From positions 30,022-94,021 of the forward strand of contig NZ_JAERRF010000033.1 in assembly GCF_016741875.1 (NCBI RefSeq): a stretch of DNA of 64,000 nt, in the 5' to 3' direction. Below, piece after piece: positions 42,486 to 51,786 of this stretch (positions within the stretch are counted from its first letter, which is position 1; each line of letters begins with the position of its first letter). The notes beneath the pieces are model-generated. The model was not told the origin of the DNA. It was given only the letters and a program-made list of their open reading frames with translations, and did no database searches. The position numbers and the translations under genes are program-made. Origin of the DNA: Streptomyces coffeae. GTDB lineage: Bacteria; Actinomycetota; Actinomycetes; Streptomycetales; Streptomycetaceae.

Positions 42486-43994
42486 TCAGCGGCCGCGGTG
42501 GTGCATGAGATGCTTGGTGCGGGAGTAGTCGTCCAGCGCGTAGACGGACAAGTCACGGCCGTAGCCGGAGGCCTTGAAACCGGCCCAGGGCACCTCGCTG
42601 GCCAGGACGAGATGGCTGTTGACCCAGACGGTGCCGAAATCGAGCCGACCGGGAATCGTCAGGGCGCGGCGGGCGTCATCGGTCCATATGGAGGCCGACA
42701 GACCGTAGGGGGTCTCGTTGGCGCGGAGGACGGCTTCGTCCTCGTCGCGGAAGGTCTCGACCGTGACGACTGGGCCGAAGATCTCCTCCCGGGTGCATTC
42801 GGCGCCCGCGGGGACGTGGGCAAGGACGGTGGGGGGCACGAAATAGCCGCGTCCGTCGTCGGGTGCGCCGCCCAGCGCAGCGACAACGCCCTCGGTGCGG
42901 GCATTGTCGAGATAGCGGCTGACGCGCTCGAAGTGGGTCCGGGAGACCAGGGGGCCGATCTCGATGTCATCACCGGCGGCGGGGTCGCCGATGACCAGGG
43001 TGCCGGCCTCGTGGACCAGGCGCTCGGTGAACTCGGCGGCCACGGACGCGTGGACCAGCACACGGCAGGCGGCGCCGCATTCCTGGCCGGAGTTCCAGAA
43101 CCCGGCCGTGCGCAGGGCGGCTGCCGCAGCGGCGAGGTCGGCGTCCGGGAAGACAAGCACCGGAGCCTTGCCCCCGAGCTCGAGATGTACCCGCTTGAGG
43201 GAGGTGGCCGCGGTGCGGGCGATCGACCGGCCCGCGCCGACGCTTCCGGTCAGAGCCACCATGTCGATGCGTGGATGATCCGCCAGCCGCTGGCCGACCA
43301 CGGGTCCGTCGCCGGTGACGATGTTCAGCACGCCGCTCGGCACCAGGTCGGCGCAGAGCTCGGCCAGTCTCAGTGTCGTGAGCGGGGTCTGCTCGGACGG
43401 CTTGAGTACGCAGGTGTTGCCGGCCGCGAGAATCGGGGCGATCTTCCACACGGCCATGAGCAGGGGATAGTTCCATGGCGTGATCACTCCGACCACGCCG
43501 AGCGGCTCTCGCAGCATCACGGACAGGTGCTGGTCGACGTATTCACCGGCCGGAGCCTGGGTCAGCGCCCGTGCCGCGCCCGCCATGAAGCGGAAGGTGT
43601 CGACAGCCTGCGCGACGTCATCACGGGAGACGAGCAGCGGCTTGCCGGTGTTGGCCGACTCCAGCCGGGCGAGCGGTTCGGCGTGCTCCTCGATCCGGTC
43701 CGCGATCCGGTGCAAGATCTCCGACCGTTGCTTGGGGGTCTTGGCCCGCCAGGAGCACTTCGCGGCCGTGGCCGCCGTGACGGCATGGTCGACGTCCTCG
43801 GCCGTTCCCTCCACCACCCTCGCGAAGGGTTCTCCGTCGCTGGGATTGATGACGTTCATGGCACGGTCGGAGCTGCCGGGGTGGAACCTCCCGTCGATGA
43901 AGTGCCCGAACGGGGGCAGTTCGCCGGGTTCGGTCATGGCGGGATCGTCACTGCGGCGGATGGTTCGACGGACGGGTGGCGCTGATTGGGGCAT
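42486..43994 (-). CDS. NAD(P)-dependent aldehyde dehydrogenase (aminobutyraldehyde/betaine aldehyde type)
   Basis: 502 residues, ALDH superfamily. Key residues: VITPWNYPLLMAVWKIAPIL with the conserved Asn, general-base Glu in ELGGKAP, nucleophile Cys in SGQECGAACRV, and EEIFGPVV. The C-terminal SGYGRDLSVYALDDYSRTKH is typical of gamma-aminobutyraldehyde and related omega-amino aldehyde dehydrogenases. Start: ATG at 43994 with GGAG 8 nt upstream; the AT-rich stretch at 44090-44130 probably holds the operon promoter. First gene of the minus-strand operon, divergent from GntR. Product likely an amino acid or similar acid. Confidence 0.93.
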   Translation of the reverse strand: MPQSAPPVRRTIRRSDDPAMTEPGELPPFGHFIDGRFHPGSSDRAMNVINPSDGEPFARVVEGTAEDVDHAVTAATAAKCSWRAKTPKQRSEILHRIADRIEEHAEPLARLESANTGKPLLVSRDDVAQAVDTFRFMAGAARALTQAPAGEYVDQHLSVMLREPLGVVGVITPWNYPLLMAVWKIAPILAAGNTCVLKPSEQTPLTTLRLAELCADLVPSGVLNIVTGDGPVVGQRLADHPRIDMVALTGSVGAGRSIARTAATSLKRVHLELGGKAPVLVFPDADLAAAAAALRTAGFWNSGQECGAACRVLVHASVAAEFTERLVHEAGTLVIGDPAAGDDIEIGPLVSRTHFERVSRYLDNARTEGVVAALGGAPDDGRGYFVPPTVLAHVPAGAECTREEIFGPVVTVETFRDEDEAVLRANETPYGLSASIWTDDARRALTIPGRLDFGTVWVNSHLVLASEVPWAGFKASGYGRDLSVYALDDYSRTKHLMHHRGR

Positions 43995-44268
43995 GTCATT
44001 TACTCCGAGCTGTCGCTGCTGGGGGAGCCGCCCATGGGGGCGGAAAGCGGTCGTTGACCGCCGGACAAGCGGCGGCGCGGTTGGCTCCGCAGGGGGAAAA
44101 CATTTATTAGTTGCTTTTAAAGAGTTTGGCTAGGGGTGGCGCTACCGTCAAGGCCCTGCCATGCACCAAGGCCCTGCTGTGCACGGATGAGATCCCGGCG
44201 CCGGTGACCGCACCGCCCCAGCGGGTACGAACCCCTCAGCCCCAGGCCCCGTCGCCTAACCTTGAGGA

Positions 44269-45051
44269 GTGACACAAGGGACCGAAGACGCGGGCACGGT
44301 CACTGCCGGATACATCGGCCTCCTCGCGCCCAGCGAGCCGGACGGCAGGGCGCTGGCGGAGCAGGTGACGCACCAGCTGGAGACCGCGATCACGATCGGC
44401 CTGCTCAACGACGGCGAACGGCTGCCTTCGGAGGCGGATCTGGCGACCCAGCTCGGGGTGTCCACCATCACGCTGCGCCAAGCCCTGGCTTCTTTGCGCT
44501 CCCGAGGTCTCATCGCGACCCGTCGTGGCCGGGGCGGCGGCAGCATCGTGTGCGGCACCGTGGCCGTACCCGTCGACGAGGCCCGGCGGCGACTGCGCGA
44601 CAAGAGCACCGAAGAGCTGCGCGACCTGGGCGACTTCTGCTCAGCGGTGGCCACCGCGTCGGCCCGGCTCGCCGCACTGCGGGCCGACGACGAGGATGTG
44701 CAGCGGCTGCGCGGCCTGTGCGAGGAGTTCCGCCTGGCCGACAGCGTCGACGCGCTGCGCCGCAATGACAGCCGCTTCCACATCGGCCTCGGGGTGGCCG
44801 CCCAGTCGCGGCGCCTGGTCGCCTCCACCGTGCAGATCCAGGGGGAGTTGACCCCGCTCCTGTGGGTGCCGCCCGGACATGAACCGCGGGCCGTGACGGC
44901 GGCGCGGGAGCACGCGGAGATCGTCGATGCCATCGCCGCGGGGGATGTCGCCCGCGCGCAGGACCTGGCCATCACGCACTGCGAGCGCGACACCGAGACA
45001 GTGATCGACGGGCATTTGGAACTGCTTCTTTCGGCGCCGAAGCCGACCTGA
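44269..45051 (+). CDS. GntR/FadR family regulator of the divergent catabolic operon
   Basis: 260 residues: GntR winged HTH at about 25-95 (LNDGERLPSEADLATQLGVS, TLRQALASLRSRGLI, then RRGRGGGSIV) and a helical FCD-type effector domain (about 105-255) with the Asp/His metal-binding pattern RRNDSRFHIGLGVA and HAEIVDAIAAGDVARA. The GTG start directly follows GAGGA, and a -10-like TAACCT (44257-44262) lies 6 nt before it, so the mRNA may be leaderless. It faces the aldehyde dehydrogenase operon and most likely represses it. Confidence 0.92.
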   Translation: MTQGTEDAGTVTAGYIGLLAPSEPDGRALAEQVTHQLETAITIGLLNDGERLPSEADLATQLGVSTITLRQALASLRSRGLIATRRGRGGGSIVCGTVAVPVDEARRRLRDKSTEELRDLGDFCSAVATASARLAALRADDEDVQRLRGLCEEFRLADSVDALRRNDSRFHIGLGVAAQSRRLVASTVQIQGELTPLLWVPPGHEPRAVTAAREHAEIVDAIAAGDVARAQDLAITHCERDTETVIDGHLELLLSAPKPT

Positions 45052-45079
45052 CTTGCTGCCTGTGCTGTTCCGAAATGCG

Positions 45080-45310
45080 TCGTGCCCGGCGCGCGGCAGG
45101 CGTACTCCCCGGCACTGAAGGTCTTTCCCAGTGCCGTGAAGGAGCCTTGCAGGATGTAGACCTCCTCCCAGAAGTCGTGCTTCTGCACGCCCAGAGGGGT
45201 GGAGTCGGCACCCGGCTTGTAGCGCAGGATGCGGGTGGCGATTCCGGTCACCGGGTCCTTGGCGAGGATCCGCGCCGTGATCTTCGGGTCCTCTGTGAGC
45301 GGAGCTGAAT
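45080..45310 (-). pseudogene. Cupin-domain protein fragment
   Basis: Minus frame: DPKITARILAKDPVTGIATR, RYKPGADSTPLGVQKHDFWE, EVYILQGSFTALGKTF and YACRAPGTTH. This is the core of a small cupin resembling the ChrR-like group, with a metal-binding His and Glu in the first cupin motif. The 5' end merges into non-homologous sequence near 45310 and the 3' end breaks off at the GntR gene, so both termini are lost. Confidence 0.65.
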
Positions 45311-45597
45311 CGTCCCGAGACGCCCGTGTGGCACGCCTGCCTCAGGCCCGGCACGTGGGACAGTGCCGCCAAGTCCGCTCGCGCGCGGGGTGCCAACCCC
45401 GACCTGCTCACCGCCGGATCACGGACGGGTCGGAGCCGCCGGTCAGCCGGTGGGCGGGGACTTCTTCGTCCAGAGCAGCGCACGGTGCTGTCTTGCTGTG
45501 GGGCACCCCCCCGTCGCTGGTGTGCACGAGGCCCCTCACTGCCCAGGCTTACGCAGACGGCTAGGATTTTCCTACTGGCCACATCATGGGGGAGCGC

Positions 45598-46725
45598 ATG
45601 GAGCCGCTGCGGCAGGACGACCCGGTACAACTCGGCGTCTATCGCACTGTCGGCCGGATCGATGCGGCAGACAGCGAGTTTCTGGCACCGGCACGGCGCT
45701 TTATCGCGCGCACGCCGGGCGGCGACCACACGGTCCTCCTGACTCTGCCCCGGTCAGAGTTCGCCCCGGACAGCACGTGCGGACGGCGGTTCGCGGCAGA
45801 GGCCGAGACGGCCCGGCGCCTTTGGAGCCACAGCCCCGCCTTGGAGCAGATCGTAGAGATCTCCGGGGGCGGGGATGGCCAACTACCGTGGTACGTCTCG
45901 CCTTACGTGCCCGCGCTGCCGCTGTCCGGAGCACTGGCCGCGCACGGTACGGGCCTTGACGAGCGTACGGTGCGTGCGCTCGGCCTGGCGCTGGCCGAGG
46001 CCCTCGCCGCGCTGCACGAGCAGAGCTTTGCGTACGCCGGTGTGACGCCCGGCACCGTGCTGATGGCCTGGGACAGACCGAGGTTGATCGGGTTCGGATG
46101 CGTACGGACGCTTGCCCCAGAGGGAGAGGAGCGTGCGGCCGTGCCCGGTCTGCCGCCGGAAGTGCTTCCGCCGGAGCAGCGTGCCGGTGGACGGCCGCGT
46201 CCACCCGGCGATGTGTTCGGGCTCGGTGCCGTGTTGTCGTACGCGGCGACCGGGTGCCTGCAACCGGATACGTCGCAACTGCCCGAGGAACTACGCGATT
46301 TGGTCGGCTGCTGTCTGGCTGCCGACCCGGTGGACCGGCCGCGCGCCGCGGTCGTACGGGATGAGTTGCGCGCCGGTTTCGCCGGACCGGTCCCGCCGGT
46401 TCCTCACCCGTCCGTGCCGGTTTCGGCACCGGCCACGGTGCTGGACGGCGGCGCTGAGGCTCTCGGGCCCGGCTGGCTGCCGGGACGGTTGATCGCCGCG
46501 CTGGCCCGGCAGTCCGCTGGGGCGCTGGGCGCGCTGGGCCCTTCGGGACCTGCGGGGCCGAAGGGCGCGGTGAGCGCGGCCGGAGCGGCGCAGGCAGCTG
46601 ATGCCGTCAGCGTGAGGAGCGAGGGCGGAGCGTCGTGGGCGCCTGGCACAGTCCCCCCAGCGCCCAGTGCCCTCCCGGGCCCCGGGGCGCCGGCCTTGCG
46701 CCTGGAAGCCTCCCCGGGGCCGTAA
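45598..46725 (+). CDS. Pseudokinase of the bacterial Ser/Thr kinase family
   Basis: 375 residues from the ATG at 45598 (in-frame ATG at 45586 possible). It aligns along its length with the kinase domains of the two downstream genes but has lost every catalytic element: no Gly-rich loop (IDAADSEFLA instead of GxGxxG), no beta3 Lys, the HRDLKPSN loop reads YAGVTPGT (catalytic Asp replaced by Gly138, Lys by Thr140, Asn by Thr143), and DFG reads GFG (155-157). The C-lobe GDVFGLGAVLSYAATG is kept. A Pro/Ala/Gly-rich tail (about 245-375) has no domain. No membrane helix. Probably a scaffold or allosteric partner of the kinases behind it. Confidence 0.85.
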   Translation: MEPLRQDDPVQLGVYRTVGRIDAADSEFLAPARRFIARTPGGDHTVLLTLPRSEFAPDSTCGRRFAAEAETARRLWSHSPALEQIVEISGGGDGQLPWYVSPYVPALPLSGALAAHGTGLDERTVRALGLALAEALAALHEQSFAYAGVTPGTVLMAWDRPRLIGFGCVRTLAPEGEERAAVPGLPPEVLPPEQRAGGRPRPPGDVFGLGAVLSYAATGCLQPDTSQLPEELRDLVGCCLAADPVDRPRAAVVRDELRAGFAGPVPPVPHPSVPVSAPATVLDGGAEALGPGWLPGRLIAALARQSAGALGALGPSGPAGPKGAVSAAGAAQAADAVSVRSEGGASWAPGTVPPAPSALPGPGAPALRLEASPGP

Positions 46726-46773
46726 CCGCCGTTCCCCCTGTCACCACCGCCTCTACACCGTGGACTTGGCCAG

Positions 46774-49191
46774 ATGCTTTCTTCGCCCGCACGCCTGGGC
46801 TTTCCGCTCGCCTACGACGATCCGTACATGCTCGGCCCGTACCGCCTGATCGTGAGGATCGGTGGCGGCGGCATGGGCAATGTCTATCTGGCCCGGGACG
46901 GGGCCGGTCGTACCGTGGCGGTCAAGAGCATGCACGCGCGGCTTGCCACGGACCCCGAATTCCGCACGCGCTTCCGGCTGGAGACGGACGCGGCGCGTGT
47001 CATCGGGGGACGGCACGGGGCCGAGGTCGTGGACGCCGATCCGCTCGCGCCGACGCCGTGGCTGGCCACCGAGTATCTGCTCGGCCCGCCGCTGGACGAG
47101 GCCGTCGAGCGGTGCGGGCCGCTGCCCGAGCAGTCCGCACGGGCAGTGGGTGCCGCTCTGTGCGAGGCGCTGGGGCAGTTGCACAGCTCGGACGTCGTCC
47201 ACCGTGACCTCAAGCCGTCCAATGTCCTGCTCACGGTCGAAGGCCCCAAGGTCGTCGACTTCGGCATCGCGCGCGCGATCGGTGACGATCGGCTGACGCG
47301 CGTGGGCGCCACGGCCGGAACGCCCGCCTACATGTCACCCGAGCAGGCGACGGGCGGCGAGCACGGCCCGGCCGGCGATGTGTTCGCTCTCGCGGGGGTG
47401 CTGGTCTTCGCGCTGACGGGGCACGGGCCGTTCGGCGGCGGGCAGGCGGCCGACCTGCTCTACCGGGTGCGGTACGGGCAGCCGGACCTCACCGCCGTAC
47501 CGGAGGCTCTGCGGCCGGTGCTGGAGCGGTGCCTGCTCAAGGATCCGGGCCACCGCCCGGGTACGGCGGAGCTGCATGCCCAGCTGGGTGACGACGGCGA
47601 GTTCGTCGACCGTCTGCCGGACCGGGTCCTGGCCCAGATCGCGTGGCGCGCCAGCACCGTATGGCAGATCGTGCCGCAGCGTGAGTCTCCGCCGCCGGAC
47701 GCGGTCGCGGATCACCGCGGTGCGGGCTCTGCCGCGGCCGTGGGCTCGCCGTGGCCGCGGTACGGGCCGAAGCGCTCGTCACGGCGCAGGGTGCTGGCGA
47801 TGGCGGGCGGTTCCGCGCTGGGTGTCGCGGCGGCCGTGGCCGGGGGCGCCTGGGCCTGGTCCAGGGTCGGCGGAGAGCCGGGCCCCGTCGCCACGCCGTC
47901 GCGCGGGCCGGGCGGGGCACCGAAGGCTGTGTGGAAGGCGGCGACCCTGAGCCTCAACGAAAAGTACGAGCTGCCGCCCATCGCGGTGGGTGGCCTGATC
48001 CTGAGCATGGACCGGACGGGTCTGGTGGCCTTCGATGCCAAGGGCGGCGCGCGGCGCTGGGGCAACGCGAAGATCCATGCGAAGCAGATCAGCACCGACG
48101 GGCAGCGGATCTACGCGATCCTCCCGGAGCCCGGTGAGCTGTGGGGGAAAGGCAACGGGAAAGGCAAGGGAAAGGGGAAGGACGGGGGCAGGGGCAGGGG
48201 GCTGGCTGTCTGCGCACTCGATGCCGGGTCGGGCCGCGTGCAGAAGACTTTCGGTACGCTCCCCGACTTCGATGGCAAGGACATCAGCGGCGGATACGAT
48301 GACCCCCAACCCACCGCCCAGCCGCTCCGCACCGTCGGGAACGTGCTCTATCTCGCGGCGCGGACACGCAAGACCAATGCCGCGTTCCAGGATGAGGCAA
48401 CCAAGGGCTGGAACGTCGTGGCGTTCGATCTGCGAGCGGGCAGGGAGCTGTGGCGCAAGCCCCTCACGGACTACCGGTTCGGGAGCAGGTACTTCCAAGT
48501 CAGTGGCTATTCGGCGACGTGCAGCGGAAGTCGGCTGCTGCTGACCCGTGTCCACGACAGCGAAAGCGCCGACGAGCGTGCTGGCTTGGTGACCCTTGCC
48601 AGGGGCGCCCGGACGGGGGATGAGCTGTGGGAAGGCGCGCGGGTCGCGTTGGGCGTGCACAACGATTCCGGTTCCCCGCTGGTGTCCATGCCCACCGACA
48701 GCAAGCGCCTCTACTTCAGTTCCCGGCAGGTGGTCGCACACCGTCTCTCCGACGGGAGGAGGCTGTGGGCCTACTCCGGCTCCCGCGGTGCCCAGGAGGG
48801 CGAGGACTTCAACGGCGTCCCGCGGGCCCTGTTCGGGCCCCCGGCTCTGCGTGAGGGTGTGGTGTACGCGATGGAGAGCGAGCGCGGCCTCATCGCGTTG
48901 GACGCCTTGAGCGGGCGGCTGTTGTGGCGGCAGAAGGGGCGGCCCGAACGTGGCCGCCGCCCCTCCATGGGCTGCGTGCCGCTGATCGGTGAGAAGTACG
49001 TCTACGTCGTGCTGACCGAGGAGAGGGGCCGTACGCACCTTGATGCGGTCAGCCGCACCACGCATCGCTCGGAGTGGACCTTCACACTGAGCAGCCCTGA
49101 AGGCGCCGGCACACGCTTTGTCCTGGACGAGGACTCGGGCCGGATCGTCGGCTCGACCCTTGAGGGCACCTACGCCATCCCTCTGGAGTGA
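46774..49191 (+). CDS. Ser/Thr protein kinase with transmembrane helix and PQQ-repeat sensor
   Basis: 805 residues. Kinase domain about 20-280: Gly-loop IGGGGMGNVYLA, Lys51 in VAVKSM, VVHRDLKPSNVLL with Asp145/Lys147/Asn150, DFG at 162-164, MSPEQ in place of APE. A proline/charged juxtamembrane linker leads to a single helix at about 340-362, preceded by RSSRRRV. The outer half (about 380-805) has repeats of the PQQ/pyrrolo-quinoline beta-propeller kind (GLVAFDAKGGARRW, VVAFDLRAGRELWRKP, LIALDALSGRLLWRQK). A Gly/Lys run (GKGNGKGKGKGKDGG) splits the propeller near 460. Likely a receptor kinase sensing an extracellular ligand. Starts 48 bp after the pseudokinase gene. Confidence 0.93.
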   Translation: MLSSPARLGFPLAYDDPYMLGPYRLIVRIGGGGMGNVYLARDGAGRTVAVKSMHARLATDPEFRTRFRLETDAARVIGGRHGAEVVDADPLAPTPWLATEYLLGPPLDEAVERCGPLPEQSARAVGAALCEALGQLHSSDVVHRDLKPSNVLLTVEGPKVVDFGIARAIGDDRLTRVGATAGTPAYMSPEQATGGEHGPAGDVFALAGVLVFALTGHGPFGGGQAADLLYRVRYGQPDLTAVPEALRPVLERCLLKDPGHRPGTAELHAQLGDDGEFVDRLPDRVLAQIAWRASTVWQIVPQRESPPPDAVADHRGAGSAAAVGSPWPRYGPKRSSRRRVLAMAGGSALGVAAAVAGGAWAWSRVGGEPGPVATPSRGPGGAPKAVWKAATLSLNEKYELPPIAVGGLILSMDRTGLVAFDAKGGARRWGNAKIHAKQISTDGQRIYAILPEPGELWGKGNGKGKGKGKDGGRGRGLAVCALDAGSGRVQKTFGTLPDFDGKDISGGYDDPQPTAQPLRTVGNVLYLAARTRKTNAAFQDEATKGWNVVAFDLRAGRELWRKPLTDYRFGSRYFQVSGYSATCSGSRLLLTRVHDSESADERAGLVTLARGARTGDELWEGARVALGVHNDSGSPLVSMPTDSKRLYFSSRQVVAHRLSDGRRLWAYSGSRGAQEGEDFNGVPRALFGPPALREGVVYAMESERGLIALDALSGRLLWRQKGRPERGRRPSMGCVPLIGEKYVYVVLTEERGRTHLDAVSRTTHRSEWTFTLSSPEGAGTRFVLDEDSGRIVGSTLEGTYAIPLE

Positions 49192-49256
49192 TCCCATCAG
49201 GAGCAGACCGGCATACGTCAAAGACCACTCGGCGCCGAGAGCAGGAGAAGCAGCAG

Positions 49257-51338
49257 ATGAAGCCCCTTGGCCACGGTGATCCCCTCCGCAGCGGCCCCTA
49301 CCGCCTTATCGGGGTGCTCGGGGAAGGCGGTATGGGGAAGGTCTACCTCGGACGCGACAGCTCCGGCCGCACGGCCGCCGTCAAGGTGCTGCGGGCCGAA
49401 CTCGCCCGCGATCCACAGATGTTGCAACGCTTTCTGCGGGAGGCGGAGACCGCCCAGGCCGTAAGGAGCAAGGGCGTGGCGCGGGTCGTGACCGTGCAGA
49501 CCGAGGGCGGACGGCCTTTCATCGCCACCGAGTTCCTGGCCGGGCCGACGCTCGACACGGTGGTGCAGCGCTACGGCCCGCTCCAGGAACCGTATGTACG
49601 GGCGCTGGGTGCGGCGCTCGCCCGGACGCTGGGCGACATCCACGCGGCGGGGCTGGTGCACCGCGACCTCAAGCCGTCCAACATCGTGCTGACGTCGGCA
49701 GGACCGCGCGTGATCGACTTCGGTATCGCACGGCCCGAGCACGGGCTGACCCTGACCGCTACCGGAGAGATACCCGTCACCCCGGGATACGGGGCGCCCG
49801 AGCAGGCGCTCGGTCAGCGCACGGGCCCGCCTGGCGATGTCTTTGCACTTGGCGCGGTGCTGGTCCACGCGTCGACCGGGGCACCGGCTTACCAGGGACA
49901 GCATGTTGCCGCCGTGCAGTACGAGGTGGTGCACGGGGAGCCGCGGCTGGCCGCGGTCCCTTCCGGGCTGCGGCAGCTCATTGAGCCATGCCTGGCAAAG
50001 GACGCCGCGTTGCGTCCCCTCCCCGCGCAGATCGTCGCGGCCATGGCTCCCCCGCGCGGCGCGGGCAAGCTGTGGAAGCAGCACCCGGTGGCCGCGGAGA
50101 TAGACCAGTTGGAGGAGTGGGCGCGTCGGTTGGCGGCCTTCCCCGACCTTGATACCCGTTCGAGTACGCCGGTGACCGACGGCCCGTCCCGGAGACGCTT
50201 CATCACCGGACTGACCGCGGGCGGCGCCGTACTGGCGGCGGGCGGAGGCGGTGCCTGGTGGATGCTGCGCGACGACGCGGCCCCGCCGCGCGAGCACCCC
50301 TGGGACGCGGACCCACTCGGCGACGACGACTACGAAAAGGGAAAGGCACCCGACCCGCTCTGGGGCCCCAAGAAGACCCCGGCGGACGGCAGCAGGATGC
50401 TCACGATCCGGGACCTGGTCATCCTGGAGGCCGAGGCGCCGGACCTGTTCGCCTACGAGGTCACCACCGGGAAGCGGAAGTGGACCGCGAAGAATGTCTG
50501 GGAGGCGTTCTACTCGCCCTCGCTCGACCTCATCCTGGCCACCAGCTCAGACGTCCTCTACGGCATCTCACCCAGGACCGGGCACAAGCTATGGGAGTAC
50601 GAGGTGGGCATCGTGAGCTCCATGGCGGTGCACGAGGACGTCTACTACTTCGACGACCTCTCCAGCAATTGGTCAACGGGGGACCCCGGCAACGTTGTGG
50701 CCCTCCGCCTCACGAAGCGCGGCGCGAGGATGCTGTGGCGCAAGCGCATCCCGTTCGACTTCGACGCCGATGACATCGAAGCCGCCGCGGGTGGAGACCG
50801 CCTGGTGCTGACGGCGGGAGAGTACGGAGCCGTCGCCTTGGACGCGGCGGACGGTCGCACGGTATGGAAGGTGCCCAGAAAGTCGGGCAACGCGCGGGCG
50901 CCGTACATCACCGGACAGACGGTCTATCTCGGCGGTCAGTCGCTGCGCTCCTTCCGGCTCGGCGACGGCGACCGCAAGTGGTCCACGCCTGCCTCGACCA
51001 ACAGTGGCCTGTCCGTGGGAGCGGTCGACGGCGATCGCCTCTATCTGGTCGCCAACAACGAACTGCGATGCCACAGTGCCAGGGACGGCTCCGAGAAGTG
51101 GGTGCAGGAGCTGGAGAACCCCGTCCACGGAAAGCCCGTGGTCTCGGGCAATACCGTCTGGGTCTCGTCCACCCAACGCTTTGAAGGCATCAAGGCTTTT
51201 CGCAAGGACACCGGGGAACCGCTGTGGACGCGCCACGAGAAGGGAAAAGACAAAAAGGGTGGCTGGTCGATGGCAGGGGCGGGCAACCGCGTGTTCACGC
51301 TGCGGGACCAGAACCTGACCGCGATGCCGGTCGTCTGA
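49257..51338 (+). CDS. Second Ser/Thr protein kinase with PQQ-repeat sensor
   Basis: 693 residues from the ATG at 49257 (GGAG 9 nt upstream; open frame begins at 49188). Kinase domain about 13-270: LGEGGMGKVYLGRD, Lys43 in AAVKVL, LVHRDLKPSN with Asp137 and Asn142, IDFGIARP with Asp154, GAPEQ. Membrane helix about 315-337 after SRRRFITG. The extracellular part (about 345-690) has PQQ-like repeats (LFAYEVTTGKRKWTAKN, VLYGISPRTGHKLWEYEV, GAVALDAADGRTVWKVP). It is 65 bp after the first kinase gene; the pair looks like a duplication that diverged in the sensor. A terminator follows. Confidence 0.93.
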   Translation: MKPLGHGDPLRSGPYRLIGVLGEGGMGKVYLGRDSSGRTAAVKVLRAELARDPQMLQRFLREAETAQAVRSKGVARVVTVQTEGGRPFIATEFLAGPTLDTVVQRYGPLQEPYVRALGAALARTLGDIHAAGLVHRDLKPSNIVLTSAGPRVIDFGIARPEHGLTLTATGEIPVTPGYGAPEQALGQRTGPPGDVFALGAVLVHASTGAPAYQGQHVAAVQYEVVHGEPRLAAVPSGLRQLIEPCLAKDAALRPLPAQIVAAMAPPRGAGKLWKQHPVAAEIDQLEEWARRLAAFPDLDTRSSTPVTDGPSRRRFITGLTAGGAVLAAGGGGAWWMLRDDAAPPREHPWDADPLGDDDYEKGKAPDPLWGPKKTPADGSRMLTIRDLVILEAEAPDLFAYEVTTGKRKWTAKNVWEAFYSPSLDLILATSSDVLYGISPRTGHKLWEYEVGIVSSMAVHEDVYYFDDLSSNWSTGDPGNVVALRLTKRGARMLWRKRIPFDFDADDIEAAAGGDRLVLTAGEYGAVALDAADGRTVWKVPRKSGNARAPYITGQTVYLGGQSLRSFRLGDGDRKWSTPASTNSGLSVGAVDGDRLYLVANNELRCHSARDGSEKWVQELENPVHGKPVVSGNTVWVSSTQRFEGIKAFRKDTGEPLWTRHEKGKDKKGGWSMAGAGNRVFTLRDQNLTAMPVV

Positions 51339-51390
51339 GCGAGGCACCGTCTGCTTCGAGAAGCAACAGGTAGCACCCTGTCCCCCTGCA

Positions 51391-51427
51391 CCTGCTGCGC
51401 CGGGCAACGAGACCCCGGCGCAGCAGG
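51391..51427 (+). terminator. Terminator of the kinase locus
   Basis: A perfect 14-bp stem (CCTGCTGCGCCGGG, 51391-51404, with CCCGGCGCAGCAGG, 51414-51427) and a 9-nt loop, 53 bp after the second kinase stop. No T-run follows, as is usual in streptomycetes. Confidence 0.75.
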
Positions 51428-51786
51428 TCCCGCGCACAGGGGACTGTGGGAAAGGAGTTGGGCAGTGGCGGTCTCCACGAGTTCGTTGACGTCGTCTCCG
51501 TGAGTGAGTCGGCGAGGCATCCCATCTTTCCTTCTACGACGGCGTGCGTGTCTGTCGTAAGGTAGATCGTGGCCGGTGTACGGGGCACGGCCAACACCGT
51601 CTCAGGCAGCAGGCCACGGTCGCCGGTCTACCTCCGCTGGCAAGGAGAGCACGCTTTGATGTCCTCCTTCGTCATGAACCTTCCCGGCTGTAAGGTCTCA
51701 GTTTTTGCCTCACAGTCTCAGAGTCGGCTGAGTGTCAGTGACCTTGTGCAGCAGGAGCGCGAGGAGCCCTCGGGGACGAGGGCCAC

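Noticed and set aside
42435..43985. A 516-codon plus-strand open frame
   Set aside because: Antisense to the aldehyde dehydrogenase; no start site or domain.
47779..49221. A 480-codon minus-strand open frame
   Set aside because: Antisense to the first receptor kinase, whose domains and motifs are unambiguous.
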